Numbered from the stretch's first letter, positions 18,105-30,441 are shown. The stretch is DNA of 64,000 nucleotides from Pseudomonas lurida (GCF_002563895.1 NZ_PDJB01000001.1:3703501-3767500); one strand, 5' to 3'. The notes: generated by a model not told the origin, from the letters alone. Made by a program: numbers and translations.

Positions 18105-18382
18105 TGTCGACTCTCCATGTGATATCTCACTCCCCGTTTACCGACAGCCGCCTCGACAGCTGCCTGCGTATCTGCGGCGCCGAAGATGCCATCCTGCTCT
18201 GTGGCGATGGCGCCTACGGGCTGCACAACCCGGCCCTGCACACCAAGGGCGTGAAGGTCTTTGTGCTGGCCGAAGACATGCAGGCGCGCAACTTGCCGCT
18301 TCCAGACTGGGCCGACAGCGTCGATTACCCAGGTTTTGTGCAATTGTCGATTGACTACGACAAGGTCAACAGCTGGCTATGA
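18104..18382 (+). CDS. tusB: Sulfurtransferase complex subunit TusB
   Basis: A 92-residue DsrH-like protein, the smallest TusBCD subunit. Typical segments are STLHVISHSPFTDSRLDSCLRIC, DAILLCGDGAYGL and a C-terminal YPGFVQLSIDYDKVNSWL, which is the conserved DsrH ending. The start codon overlaps the tusC stop (TGATG) and the stop overlaps tusE by 4 bases, so subunits should be made in balanced amounts. Confidence 0.92.
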   Translation: MSTLHVISHSPFTDSRLDSCLRICGAEDAILLCGDGAYGLHNPALHTKGVKVFVLAEDMQARNLPLPDWADSVDYPGFVQLSIDYDKVNSWL

Positions 18383-18714
18383 ACACCCTGACCGTAGGCG
18401 CACGCACCCTGGAACTGGACAAAGACGGCTACCTCGTAGACCTCAATGAATGGTCCGATGAGGTGGCCAACGCCCTGGCCGCCGCCGAGCCCCTGGCGTT
18501 GACCGCGGACCACTGGGAAATCCTCACCCTGCTGCGCCAGTTCTATGCCGAATTCCAGCTGTCCCCCGCTACACGCCCATTGATCAAGTACACCGCCTTG
18601 AAGCTGGGTCCGGAAAAGGGCAACAGCCTGCACCTCAACAAATTGTTCAACGGCACTCCCGCCAAACTCGCCGCCAAGCTGGCGGGCCTGCCCAGGCCAA
18701 CGAACTGCTTATGA
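18379..18714 (+). CDS. tusE: TusE/DsrC family sulfur carrier
   Basis: A 111-residue DsrC-fold protein that accepts sulfur from TusBCD and hands it to MnmA, also encoded in this window. Typical segments are LELDKDGYLVDLNEWSDEVA, DHWEILTLLRQFYAEFQLSP and NKLFNGTPAKLAAKLAGLPRP. The invariant persulfide Cys is the second-last residue (TNCL, Cys110), as in functional TusE/DsrC. The DsrC Cys ten residues before it is missing, which fits the tRNA-thiolation type rather than the sulfite-reductase type. Confidence 0.93.
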   Translation: MNTLTVGARTLELDKDGYLVDLNEWSDEVANALAAAEPLALTADHWEILTLLRQFYAEFQLSPATRPLIKYTALKLGPEKGNSLHLNKLFNGTPAKLAAKLAGLPRPTNCL

Positions 18715-19712
18715 CCGACTTTGCCCCGCTGACCCTTGAAACCCCCGCCGAGCATCCGTTTGCGCAGTTCGTGCGCATCCTGGGCAAAGGCAAGCGCGGT
18801 GCGCGCAACCTCACCCGCGAAGAGGCCCGCGAAGCCATGGGCATGCTGCTCGACGAAAAAGTCGAGGACACCCAACTCGGCGCCTTCCTGATGCTGTTGC
18901 GCCACAAGGAAGAAAGCCCGGAAGAACTCGCCGGTTTCACCGAAGCGGTGCGCGAGCGCCTGGATGGCCCGGCGCTGAACGTGGACATCGACTGGCCAAC
19001 CTACGCCGGCAAGAAGCGTCACCTGCCCTGGTACCTGCTGGCGGCCAAGTGCCTGGCGCAGAACGGCGTGCGCATCCTGATGCACGGCGGTGGCGCGCAC
19101 ACGGCAGGCCGGCTGTACACCGAGCAATTGCTGGAAGGTTTGCAGATTCCGCTGTGCCGTAACTGGCAGCAAGTCGAGGCCGCGTATGAACAAGGCGACC
19201 TCGCGTTTATCCCACTGGGTGATTGGGCGCCGCAACTGCAGCGCATGATCGACCTGCGCAACACGCTGGGACTGCGCTCGCCGATCCACTCCCTGGCGCG
19301 CCTGCTCAACCCACTGAATGCACGTCTTGGCCTGCAAAGCATTTTCCATCCGGGTTACCAGGGCGTGCACCGCGACGCCAGCGGCCTGCTCGGCGACAAT
19401 GTGATCGTGGTAAAGGGTGACGGTGGCGAGGTCGAGATCAACCCCGACACCCTCAGCCATCTGTACGGCACCACCGCTGGCGAAAGCTGGGACGAAGAAT
19501 GGCCCGCCCTCTCCGCCCAGCGCCACGTCAAGCCGGCCGCACTCGACCCCGAACACCTGAAGGCGGTGTGGCGCGGCGATGTCGAAGACAGCTACCCGCA
19601 ACTGGCGCTGATCGCCACCATGGCCCTGGCGTTGCGCGGCCTGGGCCACCCACGGGAACAGGCCTTTGAATTGGCCCAGCAATACTGGACCGCACGAGAC
19701 AAATCGATTTAA
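18711..19712 (+). CDS. TrpD2/YbiB-like glycosyltransferase-family protein
   Basis: A 333-residue homologue of anthranilate phosphoribosyltransferase in its TrpD2 (YbiB) branch. The N-terminal helical domain contains LTREEAREAMGMLLDEKVEDTQLGAFLMLLRHKEES. The later catalytic-like domain has LMHGGGAHTAGRLYTEQLLEGL and FHPGYQGVHRDA. The true TrpD phosphate motif GTGGD is replaced, so tryptophan synthesis is unlikely. E. coli YbiB is reported to bind nucleic acids. The ATGA overlap with tusE places it in the tRNA-thiolation operon. Its partner there is unknown. Confidence 0.85.
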   Translation: MTDFAPLTLETPAEHPFAQFVRILGKGKRGARNLTREEAREAMGMLLDEKVEDTQLGAFLMLLRHKEESPEELAGFTEAVRERLDGPALNVDIDWPTYAGKKRHLPWYLLAAKCLAQNGVRILMHGGGAHTAGRLYTEQLLEGLQIPLCRNWQQVEAAYEQGDLAFIPLGDWAPQLQRMIDLRNTLGLRSPIHSLARLLNPLNARLGLQSIFHPGYQGVHRDASGLLGDNVIVVKGDGGEVEINPDTLSHLYGTTAGESWDEEWPALSAQRHVKPAALDPEHLKAVWRGDVEDSYPQLALIATMALALRGLGHPREQAFELAQQYWTARDKSI

Positions 19713-19800
19713 TCGATCATTCACGCCCGGTCTTTGCGCTTTTAGTTCGAACTCATCCCTTTAGACTGGGCTCCAACGCTTATTAGCCAAGGAGCCAGTC

Positions 19801-20796
19801 ATGGGTTTGCTGATCGAAGGACACTGGAAAGACCAGTGGTACGAAAGTAGCGCAGATGGCGCTTTCCAGCGCGAACAGGCGCAACGCCGCAATTGGGTAA
19901 CCGCTGACGGCTCGCCTGGCCCAAGTGGCCAAGGCGGCTTCAAGGCCGAGGCCGGTCGCTACCACCTCTATGTGTCCCTCGCCTGCCCGTGGGCCCATCG
20001 CACGCTGATCCTGCGCAAGCTCAAGGGCCTGGAAAGTTTGATTGAGGTGTCCGTGGTCAGTTGGCTGATGCTGGAAAACGGCTGGACCTTCGACAAGTCC
20101 CACGGTTCTACCGGCGACCAGCTCGACGACTTTGCCTTCATGCACCAGCGATACACCGCCGACACTGCCGATTACACCGGGCGCGTCACCGTACCGGTGC
20201 TGTGGGACAAAAAGCTGCAGCGCATCGTCAGCAATGAATCGGCGGAAATCATCCGCATGTTCAACAGCGCCTTCAATGAACTGACCGGCAACACGCTGGA
20301 CTTCTACCCCGAGCCACTGCGCGTGACCATCGATGCGCTGAACGATCGGATCTACCCGGCCGTGAACAACGGCGTGTATCGCGCAGGCTTCGCCACCTCA
20401 CAGCAGGCGTATGAACGTGCGTTTGATGATGTGTTTGCCGAGCTGGATTACCTGGAACAGCACTTGAGCGACCATCGCTACCTGGCGGGCGAGTTCCTCA
20501 CCGAAGCGGATGTACGGTTGTTCACCACACTGATTCGCTTTGATGCGGTGTATTACAGTCACTTCAAATGCAACCTGCGCAGGATCGCGGACTATCCGAA
20601 CCTGTCGAATTGGTTGAGGGAAATGTATCAGTGGCCGGGCGTGGCCGAGACGGTGGATTTTGCCCACATCAAGGGGCACTACTATGCCAGTCACCGCACG
20701 ATCAACCCGACGGGCATTGTGCCGAAAGGCCCCTCGCAACGGTTTGATGGCCAGCATGATCGGCAGCGGTTGATTGCCAAGGGCGTGTGGGACTGA
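19801..20796 (+). CDS. yqjG: Glutathionyl-hydroquinone reductase (Xi-class GST, YqjG/EcM4 family)
   Basis: A 331-residue member of the Xi-class glutathione transferases, which reduce glutathionyl-hydroquinones to free hydroquinones. The catalytic Cys62 is in SLACPWAHRTLILRKLKGLE. The following SVVSWLMLENGWTF, VPVLWDKKLQRIVSNESAEIIRMFN and the helical C-terminal half with LTEADVRLFTTLIRFDAVYYSHFKCN are class signatures. It has its own upstream region after the tus operon and is probably monocistronic. It converges on cysG with a REPIN between them. Confidence 0.92.
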   Translation: MGLLIEGHWKDQWYESSADGAFQREQAQRRNWVTADGSPGPSGQGGFKAEAGRYHLYVSLACPWAHRTLILRKLKGLESLIEVSVVSWLMLENGWTFDKSHGSTGDQLDDFAFMHQRYTADTADYTGRVTVPVLWDKKLQRIVSNESAEIIRMFNSAFNELTGNTLDFYPEPLRVTIDALNDRIYPAVNNGVYRAGFATSQQAYERAFDDVFAELDYLEQHLSDHRYLAGEFLTEADVRLFTTLIRFDAVYYSHFKCNLRRIADYPNLSNWLREMYQWPGVAETVDFAHIKGHYYASHRTINPTGIVPKGPSQRFDGQHDRQRLIAKGVWD

Positions 20797-20826
20797 TCCA
20801 AAGCATTGACTGGCTTTTAGGGCCTC

Positions 20827-20890
20827 ATCGCGGGCAAGCCCGCTCCCACAGGGGATTGTATTCCCATGCGGGAGCGGGCTTGCTCGCGAT
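20827..20890. repeat. REPIN: two inverted REP sequences
   Basis: The units at 20827-20849 (ATCGCGGGCAAGCCCGCTCC and on) and 20868-20890 (GCGGGAGCGGGCTTGCTCGC and on) are inverted with the GGG-rich ends inward and an 18-base spacer. It lies between two convergent genes and may help end both transcripts. Confidence 0.88.
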
Positions 20891-20901
20891 GCTCCCAAGG
20901 C

Positions 20902-22296
20902 TTACACCTGGGATTGCGCGCCTTCAAACCACTTCAGCTTCTCGCGCAACACCACCACCTCACCGACGATCACCAGTGTCGGCGCATGCACTTCATGCTC
21001 CGCCACCATGCGTGGCAAATCCGCCAGCGTGCCGGTAAACACCCGCTGGTTGGACGTGGTGCCTTGCTGGATCAACGCCGCCGGGGTATCCGCCGCCCGC
21101 CCATGCTTGATCAGTTGCTCGCAGATGATCGGCAAGCCAATCAAGCCCATGTAGAAGACCAGGGTTTGCGAAGGCGCCACGAGATCACTCCAGGGCAGGT
21201 CCGAAGTCCCGTTCTTTAAGTGCCCAGTGATGAAGCGTACAGACTGCGCGTAGTCGCGGTGGGTCAGCGGAATTCCGGCATAGGCCGCGCAACCGCTGGC
21301 CGCCGTGATTCCCGGTACCACCTGGAATGGGATGCCATGGGCCGCCAATTCCTCGATCTCTTCGCCACCGCGGCCAAAAATGAACGGATCGCCACCCTTG
21401 AGCCGCAGCACGCGCTTGCCCTGCTTGGCCAGGTCCACCAATTGCTGGTTGATCTGCTCCTGAGGCACCGCGTGGTCGGCGCGTCGCTTGCCGACGTAGA
21501 TACGCTCGGCATCGCGGCGGCACAGTTCGAGAATCGCCGGCGCGACCAGGCGGTCGTACAGCACCACGTCGGCTTGCTGCATCAGGCGCAGGGCGCGGAA
21601 GGTCACCAGGTCAGGATCACCCGGACCTGCGCCCACCAGGTAAACTTCGCCCGGTGCGTTAGGGGGCGCGCCATTGACCTTCTCGATCAACAGCCGCTCG
21701 GCTTCATCGCCCTGCCCGGCCAACTGGCGGTCGGCAATCGGCCCCTGGAAAACCTCTTCCCAGAACGCACGACGCTGTTGCACATTCGGGTATAAGCCTT
21801 TGACCTGGGCACGAAAACGCGCGGCCAGGCCGGCCAGTTGACCGTAAGTGGACGGAATCCACGTTTCCAGCTTGGCGCGGATCAAGCGCGCCAGCACAGG
21901 TGCATCACCGCCGCTGGAGACGGCGATCACCAACGGTGAACGATCGACAATCGCCGGGAAGATCACACTGCACAAGGCCGGCGCATCCACCACATTGACC
22001 GGTACGCAACGGCGCTTGGCGTCGCTGGACACTTGCGCGTTCAGCGGCTCGTCGTCGGTTGCCGCGATAATCAGGGTGCAACCATCGAGGTCGGCCTCCT
22101 GGTAACCGCGCAACACCAGTTCCCCGCCACTGCCCAGCACCAGTTCACGCAACTGGTCTTCGATCTGGGGAGCAACCACCCGCAGCAACGCACCGGCATC
22201 GGCCAGCAGGCGGGATTTGCGCAAGGCAATCTCCCCGCCACCGACGACCAACACACGACTGCCGCGCAGGTTATGAAACAGCGGCAGAAATTCCAT
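20902..22296 (-). CDS. cysG: Siroheme synthase CysG (trifunctional)
   Basis: A 464-residue fusion of precorrin-2 dehydrogenase/sirohydrochlorin ferrochelatase (about 1-205) and uroporphyrinogen-III C-methyltransferase (about 215-455). The first half has the NAD motif [15 protein letters not shown] and [14 protein letters not shown]. The second half has [35 protein letters not shown] and [20 protein letters not shown]. It makes siroheme for sulfite and nitrite reductases. The ATG follows directly on the serS stop codon (TAAATG), so the two are read from one transcript with coupled translation. Confidence 0.96.
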   Translation of the reverse strand: MEFLPLFHNLRGSRVLVVGGGEIALRKSRLLADAGALLRVVAPQIEDQLRELVLGSGGELVLRGYQEADLDGCTLIIAATDDEPLNAQVSSDAKRRCVPVNVVDAPALCSVIFPAIVDRSPLVIAVSSGGDAPVLARLIRAKLETWIPSTYGQLAGLAARFRAQVKGLYPNVQQRRAFWEEVFQGPIADRQLAGQGDEAERLLIEKVNGAPPNAPGEVYLVGAGPGDPDLVTFRALRLMQQADVVLYDRLVAPAILELCRRDAERIYVGKRRADHAVPQEQINQQLVDLAKQGKRVLRLKGGDPFIFGRGGEEIEELAAHGIPFQVVPGITAASGCAAYAGIPLTHRDYAQSVRFITGHLKNGTSDLPWSDLVAPSQTLVFYMGLIGLPIICEQLIKHGRAADTPAALIQQGTTSNQRVFTGTLADLPRMVAEHEVHAPTLVIVGEVVVLREKLKWFEGAQSQV

Positions 22297-23967
<1,671 letters not shown>

Positions 23968-23968
<1 letters not shown>

Positions 23969-25290
23969 TACTTTCTCCGCTGTCTGGGGCTGAGTCGATC
24001 GAGTTGCGCGAGGTGATTGAGCTTTTCGCCGATCTTCAGCTCCAGTCCACGGGGCACCGGCTGGTAGAGCGGCAGCGGCTCAAGCTCATCGGGAAAATAG
24101 TCCTCACCGGCCGCATAGGCATCCGGCTCATCGTGGGCATAACGGTATTCATCACCGTAACCCAGTTGCTTCATCAACTTGGTTGGCGCGTTGCGCAAGT
24201 GCATCGGCACTTCGAGGGAGCCATATTCGGCGGCGGCGCGCAGTGCGGACTTGAAGCCCATGTACACCGCATTGCTCTTAGGCGCACACGCCAGGTAAGT
24301 GATGGCCTGGGCCACGGCCAACTCGCCTTCCGGGCTGCCGAGTCGCTCCTGCACGTCCCAGGCCGCAAGGCACAGGCTCAGTGCCCGGGGGTCGGCGTTG
24401 CCGATGTCTTCGCTGGCCATGCGCACCACCCGGCGCGCGAGATAAAGCGGGTCGCAACCGCCGTCGATCATGCGTGCAAACCAGTAGAGCGCGCCGTCCG
24501 GGTTGGAGCCGCGCACAGATTTGTGCAGCGCCGAGATCTGGTCGTAGAAGGCCTCGCCGCCCTTGTCGAAGCGCCGGCGTGTATCGCCGAGCAGGCTTTG
24601 CAGCAGGTCGACGCCAATCTCACCGCCGTCATCAGCCAGGTCGGAGGCGTTCTCCAGCAGGTTGAGGAAGCGGCGGCCGTCGCCGTCGGCGGCGGTCAGC
24701 AGGATCTTGAAACCCTCTTCGCTCACGCTGAGTTGCCGCTTGCCCAACCCTTTGTCTTCGTTCAAGGCGCGGTGCAGCAGCTTCTGCATGGCCGCCTCGT
24801 CCAGGCTTTTGAGCACATAGACCCGTGCTCGCGACAGCAAGGCGTTGTTCAATTCAAACGAAGGGTTTTCGGTGGTGGCGCCGATAAAGATCAGCGTGCC
24901 GTCCTCGACATAGGGCAGGAACGCATCCTGCTGCGACTTGTTGAAGCGATGCACTTCGTCGACGAACAGGATGGTGCGCTTACCGTATTGCCCGGCCTGC
25001 TGCTTGGCGACCTCCACTGCCTGACGGATCTCCTTGACCCCGGCCAGCACCGCCGAGACCGTTTCGAAGTGCGCATCCGAGACCTTCGCCAAGAGCCGCG
25101 CCAGGGTGGTCTTGCCCACCCCAGGCGGCCCCCAGAAGATCATCGAGTGCAGCGCACCCTGCTCCAGCGCTTCACGCAAAGGCTTGCCACGAGCGAGCAG
25201 GTGTTCCTGACCGACGTACTCATCCAGGTTGGTCGAACGCAAGCGCGCGGCCAGTGGCTGGGCAATCGGGTCACTTCGAAACAGATCCAT
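23968..25290 (-). CDS. rarA: Replication-associated recombination protein RarA (MgsA)
   Basis: A 440-residue clamp-loader-like AAA+ ATPase acting at stalled replication forks. Walker A GPPGVGKT is at 54-61, Walker [21 protein letters not shown] follows, and the sensor motif is [13 protein letters not shown]. The C-terminal helical part (about 250-430) mediates tetramer formation and SSB contact and contains [22 protein letters not shown]. Length is normal. It is in the order lolA-rarA-crcB-serS, which is conserved in gammaproteobacteria. Confidence 0.96.
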
Positions 25291-25313
25291 GGGCAGCGTT
25301 TGAAACCTCTAGA

Positions 25314-25937
25314 TTATTCCTGGATCACGTCGGCACCCTTGGGGATGTCGAACTTGAACTTGGATGCGGGAACCGGCTGGTTAGCCTTGACCCCGGAGAA
25401 CAGGATATCGGTGCGCTGGCCGACGCTGTCGACCAGGCGCATGTTGTTGATCACGCCGTTGCCAAACGACAGGGACAGTGTGTCAAACAGCGTGTCCTTG
25501 GATTTCGGCTTGAGGGTGAACTCGATCACGTTGCTGGTCTGCTTGGACGTGATATCGAAGCTGTCGTTGATTTTCGACACATCACCCGACAACAGCAGCG
25601 CCGGAGTCTGGTTCAGGCGCGGGTCAAGCTTCTTGATGGTCGCCTGCTCCAGGTCCGGGTCCCACAGGGTGACCTTCTGGCCATCGGAAACGATGGTCTG
25701 CTCAGCCTTGCCCTCGGTGTGCCAGTAGAACAGGCCAGGGCGCTGCACGGCCATTTCGCCTGCAGTTTCCTGCAGTTGGGTGCCGCCGGCATCCAGGGTC
25801 AGCTGGGAAAAGCGCGCGGTCAGGGTCTGGGATTTGTCCAGCAGGTTTTTCAGGCTGGCGACGGAGGCCGGGTCAGCGTGGGCCGAAACAGCGGTCAGGG
25901 CCAGTGCCGGCAACAACAGCATGCGGATAAGACGCAT
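25314..25937 (-). CDS. lolA: Outer-membrane lipoprotein carrier protein LolA
   Basis: A 207-residue periplasmic chaperone that shuttles lipoproteins from LolCDE to LolB. The signal peptide [21 protein letters not shown] ends at AHA, followed by the mature start [18 protein letters not shown]. The later [10 protein letters not shown] and [10 protein letters not shown] belong to the hydrophobic-cavity beta sheet. An in-frame ATG occurs 4 codons earlier (25949) but has no ribosome site, whereas GAGGA lies just before 25937. It is 54 bases downstream of ftsK; a 7-base hairpin at 25966-25985 sits in that gap. Confidence 0.95.
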   Translation of the reverse strand: MRLIRMLLLPALALTAVSAHADPASVASLKNLLDKSQTLTARFSQLTLDAGGTQLQETAGEMAVQRPGLFYWHTEGKAEQTIVSDGQKVTLWDPDLEQATIKKLDPRLNQTPALLLSGDVSKINDSFDITSKQTSNVIEFTLKPKSKDTLFDTLSLSFGNGVINNMRLVDSVGQRTDILFSGVKANQPVPASKFKFDIPKGADVIQE

Positions 25938-25991
25938 GGGAGTCCTCATTGAGTAGTCAGGGCGTGCCGCGTGCTGCCACGCGGCGCGGGA

Positions 25992-28400
25992 TCAGTCGCG
26001 CATCTGCCCGGGGGCAATGACTTCGCGCGAGCCGTTGGTGTTCATTGCGGTAACGACGCCGGCCATTTCCATCGCTTCGATCATGCGGGCGGCGCGGTTG
26101 TAGCCGATTTTCAGCTTGCGCTGCACAGCAGAGATCGAGGCGCGACGGCTTTCCAGTACGAAGGCCACGGCTTCGTCATACAGCGCGTCGGTCTCGGCGT
26201 CATCGTCGCCACCGCTGCTGCCGCCGTCGAAGCCACTGCCGGCCTCTTCCACACCGGCGAGGATATCGTCGTTGTATTCCGGTGCGCCACGCAGTTTCCA
26301 AGCCTCTACCACGCGGTGGACTTCATCGTCGGAAACAAAGGCGCCATGCACCCGGATCGGCAGGCTGGTGCCCGGCGGCATATAGAGCATGTCACCGTGG
26401 CCGAGCAGTTGTTCGGCGCCGCCCTGGTCGATGATGGTCCGCGAGTCGATCTTGCTCGACACCTGGAACGCCATACGGGTCGGGATGTTGGCCTTGATCA
26501 GGCCCGTGATCACGTCAACCGACGGCCGCTGGGTCGCGAGGATCAAGTGAATACCGGCCGCACGGGCCTTCTGGGCGATACGTGCAATCAGCTCTTCAAC
26601 CTTCTTGCCGACGATCATCATCATGTCGGCGAATTCGTCGACCACCACCACGATGGTCGGCAGCTTGCTCAGCAGTGGCGCTTCGTCGTGGATGCTTTCG
26701 CGCTTGTACAGCGGGTCGGTGAGCGGCGTGCCGGCCTCCTGGGCTTCCTTGACCTTGGCGTTGAAGCCAGAGAGGTTACGCACGCCCATCTTCGCCATCA
26801 GCTTGTAGCGGCGTTCCATCTCGGCAACGCTCCAGCGTAGGGCGTTGGCGGCGTCCTTCATGTCAGTAACCACCGGACACAGCAGGTGCGGGATGCCTTC
26901 GTAGATCGACAACTCCAGCATCTTCGGGTCGATCATGATCAGCTTGGCGTCTTCCGGGCCGGACTTGAACAGGATCGACAGGATCATCGCGTTCACACCC
27001 ACCGACTTACCGGAGCCGGTGGTACCGGCCACCAGCAGGTGAGGCATCTTCGCCAGGTCGGTGATGACCGGCTTGCCACCGATATCGTGGCCCAGGGCCA
27101 GGGTAACCGGCGACTTGAAGTTGTCGTACTCGGGGGTCGACAGCACTTCGGAGAAGCGCACGATCTGGCGGTCTTCGTTGGGAATCTCGATACCCACGGT
27201 GGTCTTGCCAGGGATGACTTCCACCACGCGCACACTGGTCACGGCCAGGGAACGGGCCAGGTCTTTCGCCAGGTTGGCGATACGGCTGACCTTCACGCCG
27301 GCAGCCGGCTGGATTTCGTAACGGGTGATCACCGGGCCGGGGTGGATGGAGTCCACCGACACTTCGACGCCGAACTCCTTGAGCTTGATTTCCAGCAAGT
27401 GGCCGACGGCCGCCAGGGATTCCGGTGAATAGTTGAGTTGTTTCTTTTCGGCCGGATCGAGGATCGAGATCGGCGGCAAGGTGCCCTCGACCGCGCTGTC
27501 GACGAACAGCGGTGCCTGCTTCTCTTTCTGCACACGATGGCTCGGTTCCGCCGGCTTCGGCGGCGCTGGGGCAATCACGGGCGGCACCTGCTTCTCGCGG
27601 TCCGACATGTGTTTGCTCAGGGCCTGCTCGCGCTCGATCAAGCGCTCCTTGACCTTGGCCTGCTCGCGCCGGTCCGGCGTGCTCGGGGCCACGACTTCAT
27701 TGACGCGGGTGTCCACCTCACGCAATTGGGCCACCATGCGCTTGCGGTCGACGCGCGCCGCCCACCAGCGGTTCGCGGCACCCTGGAACAGTTCCAGCAG
27801 GTCGAGGGTGATCTTGCCGGTCACGTCCATCACCTTGAACCATGACAGGTCGGTGAACACAGTAAGGCCGAACAGGAACAGCGCAATGAACATCAGGGTG
27901 CTGCCCTGGATGTTCAGGGACTTGCGCGCCAGGTCGCCGAGGCTTTCGCCCAGCGCACCGCCCGCGCCCGCCGGCAGGCCAGTGGGTGCATGGAAGTGGA
28001 TATGGGCCAGGGCCGCGCCGGACAGCACCAGGAACACCAGCCCGATCAGGCGCCAGGAGAACAGCCAACCGCTCCACTGCCATGGCTCGTGACGCTGGCG
28101 GAAGATCTGCCAGGTCTTGATCGCCAGCAGCAGCGGGAAGATATAGGCGAAGTAACCCAGCACCATGAACAGGATATCGGCGCTGTAGGAACCGGCAGGC
28201 CCACCGAAGTTCTGCACGTCTTCGATCTTGCTGTTGTGGCTCCAGCCCGGATCGTCCTTGCCATAGGTCAGCAAGGCCATCATCAGGAACAGGCACAGGG
28301 CGCCGATAGCGATCAGCGCGCCTTCCTTGAGGCGATAATGCAGGTGCTGGCGCCAGGCTGGCACCACGGCTGCTTTAGGTGTTGCGGCGGATTTCTTCAA
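25992..28400 (-). CDS. ftsK: DNA translocase FtsK
   Basis: An 802-residue septal DNA pump that aligns chromosome dimers at division and activates XerCD. Four membrane helices lie in residues 27-215. A short proline/charged linker follows (about 230-320; much shorter than in E. coli FtsK). The RecA-like motor (about 330-730) has Walker A GTTGSGKS at 459-466 and Walker [15 protein letters not shown]. The C-terminal gamma winged helix ([23 protein letters not shown]) reads KOPS. It is the first gene of the ftsK-lolA-rarA-crcB-serS-cysG string, with a gene-free 497 bases upstream. Confidence 0.96.
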   Translation of the reverse strand: MKKSAATPKAAVVPAWRQHLHYRLKEGALIAIGALCLFLMMALLTYGKDDPGWSHNSKIEDVQNFGGPAGSYSADILFMVLGYFAYIFPLLLAIKTWQIFRQRHEPWQWSGWLFSWRLIGLVFLVLSGAALAHIHFHAPTGLPAGAGGALGESLGDLARKSLNIQGSTLMFIALFLFGLTVFTDLSWFKVMDVTGKITLDLLELFQGAANRWWAARVDRKRMVAQLREVDTRVNEVVAPSTPDRREQAKVKERLIEREQALSKHMSDREKQVPPVIAPAPPKPAEPSHRVQKEKQAPLFVDSAVEGTLPPISILDPAEKKQLNYSPESLAAVGHLLEIKLKEFGVEVSVDSIHPGPVITRYEIQPAAGVKVSRIANLAKDLARSLAVTSVRVVEVIPGKTTVGIEIPNEDRQIVRFSEVLSTPEYDNFKSPVTLALGHDIGGKPVITDLAKMPHLLVAGTTGSGKSVGVNAMILSILFKSGPEDAKLIMIDPKMLELSIYEGIPHLLCPVVTDMKDAANALRWSVAEMERRYKLMAKMGVRNLSGFNAKVKEAQEAGTPLTDPLYKRESIHDEAPLLSKLPTIVVVVDEFADMMMIVGKKVEELIARIAQKARAAGIHLILATQRPSVDVITGLIKANIPTRMAFQVSSKIDSRTIIDQGGAEQLLGHGDMLYMPPGTSLPIRVHGAFVSDDEVHRVVEAWKLRGAPEYNDDILAGVEEAGSGFDGGSSGGDDDAETDALYDEAVAFVLESRRASISAVQRKLKIGYNRAARMIEAMEMAGVVTAMNTNGSREVIAPGQMRD

Positions 28401-28897
28401 AACGGGTCTATTCCTGCGCCTTTAGCGCGTCCATCTGTTGAATGACTGCAAATACTGCCCAATCCGAGCAGCTGAAAAATGAACGAGCGTCGTTGAATCT
28501 ACTTTTAACACTGGGCGATTGCTGGATGAAGTGGCGATAACGCCACAATCGCCGCATTGTACGGGTTTGTGCCCCTGATGCCACGCCACTTGGCGATCTT
28601 CAAGCAGCATAGCCAATTGCGTGTCACAAGATGTTCAATTTGAGCATGCATTGTCTTTGCTGACAAAGGCTTATGGGCTGTTTTTACTAATCCAGGCAAG
28701 CTTGGCAAAAGGCCTGCACGGGCCAGACCCGATTACGACCACGCCTTGCGCAGGGAGTTGCAGAAACACCCGCTCACGCTAATACACGCCAATAGCCGAT
28801 TCGGGCTGGCCCCAGAGCGCTGTGTCGACAATAATCACCTCTTCGGGGCACGCACCACACCTGCCCACTCCCCTCCCCTTCCGCAAGCCTGGATGCC
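28401..28897. other. Gene-free region between divergent ftsK and aat
   Basis: No open frame of coding character is present. It must hold both promoters. A compound hairpin occupies 28514-28553: outer arms GGCGATT/AATCGCC and inner arms GTGGCG/CGCCAC with an ATAA loop, with a 10-base one-sided bulge. The 5' half is less GC-rich than the surroundings. In P. aeruginosa a thioredoxin reductase gene occupies this position (from memory); no remnant of it is recognisable here. Confidence 0.6.
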
Positions 28898-29578
28898 ATG
28901 CTGACCTGGTTACAACGCGACACCCTGACGTTCCCACCGCTGGCCAAAGCCATGCGCGAACCCAATGGCCTGCTCGCTGCCGGCGGCGACTTGTCCGCCG
29001 AGCGACTGATCAAGGCATACCGCCACGGCTGCTTCCCGTGGTTCTCGGAAGGCCAACCGATCCTCTGGTGGTCGCCCGACCCACGCACCGTGATATTCCC
29101 CGACGAGCTGCACGTCTCGCGCAGCCTGGGCAAACTGTTGCGCCAGAAGCGCTACACCGTGACCTTCGACCAGGACTTCGCCGCAGTCATCCAGGCCTGT
29201 GCCGCACCGCGCGCCTATGCGGAGGGTACGTGGATCACCGAGAGCATCCAGAGCGCCTACCTGGAGTTGCACCAGCGCGGTTATGCCCACTCGGTGGAGG
29301 TCTGGGACAACGGTGAACTGGTCGGCGGCCTGTATGGCCTGGCGATGGGCCAGCTATTTTTTGGCGAGTCCATGTTCAGCCGCGCCGACAACGCCTCGAA
29401 ATTCGGCTTCGCCACGCTGACCCGTCAACTGCAGGCTTGGGGTTTTGTGCTGATCGACTGCCAGATGCCCAACGATCACCTGCACAGCCTGGGCGCCCGC
29501 GCCATATCCCGCAGCGACTTCGCAGGTTTCCTGCGCGATCATCTGGACCAACCCAGCTCTGGACCGTGGGTTTCCTAG
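28898..29578 (+). CDS. aat: Leucyl/phenylalanyl-tRNA--protein transferase
   Basis: A 226-residue cytoplasmic enzyme that adds Leu or Phe to proteins beginning with Lys or Arg (Met in some cases), making N-degrons. Typical segments are [50 protein letters not shown] and [19 protein letters not shown], which builds the aminoacyl pocket. The product feeds the ClpS/ClpAP route encoded about 2 kb downstream. It is followed by the second transferase gene bpt after 55 bases, probably in one transcript. Confidence 0.96.
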   Translation: MLTWLQRDTLTFPPLAKAMREPNGLLAAGGDLSAERLIKAYRHGCFPWFSEGQPILWWSPDPRTVIFPDELHVSRSLGKLLRQKRYTVTFDQDFAAVIQACAAPRAYAEGTWITESIQSAYLELHQRGYAHSVEVWDNGELVGGLYGLAMGQLFFGESMFSRADNASKFGFATLTRQLQAWGFVLIDCQMPNDHLHSLGARAISRSDFAGFLRDHLDQPSSGPWVS

Positions 29579-29633
29579 GCGACTTTCGCACTCCTGGCTT
29601 ACACTTATTTCAAAGCTTATCCGAGGGTTGATC

Positions 29634-30341
29634 ATGACCGAGTTGGCGCGCTTGAAGTTTTATGCCACTCAACCCCACTCTTGCAGCTATCTGCCCGACG
29701 AGCAGGCCACCACACTGTTCCTCGACCCCAGCCAGCCTATGGACGTGCATGTGTATGCCGACCTGTCGGAGATGGGCTTTCGGCGCAGTGGCGATCATCT
29801 CTACCGGCCGCACTGCCAGAATTGCAATGCCTGTGTACCGGCGCGCATCCCCGTGGCCCAGTTCATGCCGGACCGTAACCAGAAACGCATCCTCAAGCGC
29901 AACGCCGACCTGACGGTGACGGCGACCAAGCCACGTTTCACCGAAGAGTACTTCGACCTTTACCAGCGCTATATCGAGGAACGGCACGCTGATGGCGATA
30001 TGTTCCCGCCCAGTCGCGACCAGTTTTCCACGTTCCTGGTGCGTGACCTGCCCTTCTCGCGCTTCTACGAGTTTCGTGCAGACGGCCGACTGGTGGCGGT
30101 TGCCGTGACCGATCTGTTGCCCAATGGCCTGTCAGCGGTCTACACCTTCTATGAACCTGCCGAAGAACGTCGCAGCCTGGGACGCTTCGCGATCCTCTGG
30201 CAGATCGGTGAAGCACTGCGCCAGGAACTGGAGGCGGTGTACCTCGGATACTGGATCAAGAACTGCAAAAAGATGAACTACAAGACCCAATATCGGCCCA
30301 TAGAACTGCTGATTAATCAAAGATGGGTCACGCTTAACTAG
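29634..30341 (+). CDS. bpt: Aspartate/glutamate leucyltransferase (Bpt; arginyltransferase-like)
   Basis: A 235-residue ATE-fold enzyme. Bacterial Bpt adds Leu to N-terminal Asp or Glu, complementing Aat in the N-degron pathway. The N-terminal ATE domain begins [21 protein letters not shown]. The Cys-rich site [15 protein letters not shown] is characteristic, and the C-terminal domain includes [20 protein letters not shown]. The ATG at 29634 is used rather than the ATG two codons earlier, as GAGGG stands at a better distance. infA follows after about 100 bases. Confidence 0.94.
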
Positions 30342-30441
30342 AACCCCTTGGCTTGAACACCCTTTTTCGGGCACAATGCACGCCGCTTTTGCCTGGCGCA
30401 GTTGCACCGGGCCATTCACTGGATACCGAGGGCTTTACTGC

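Noticed and set aside
28679..28696. LexA-like sequence upstream of ftsK (CTGTTTTTACTAATCCAG)
   Set aside because: The CTG and CAG ends are 12 bases apart instead of the 10 needed for a LexA box.
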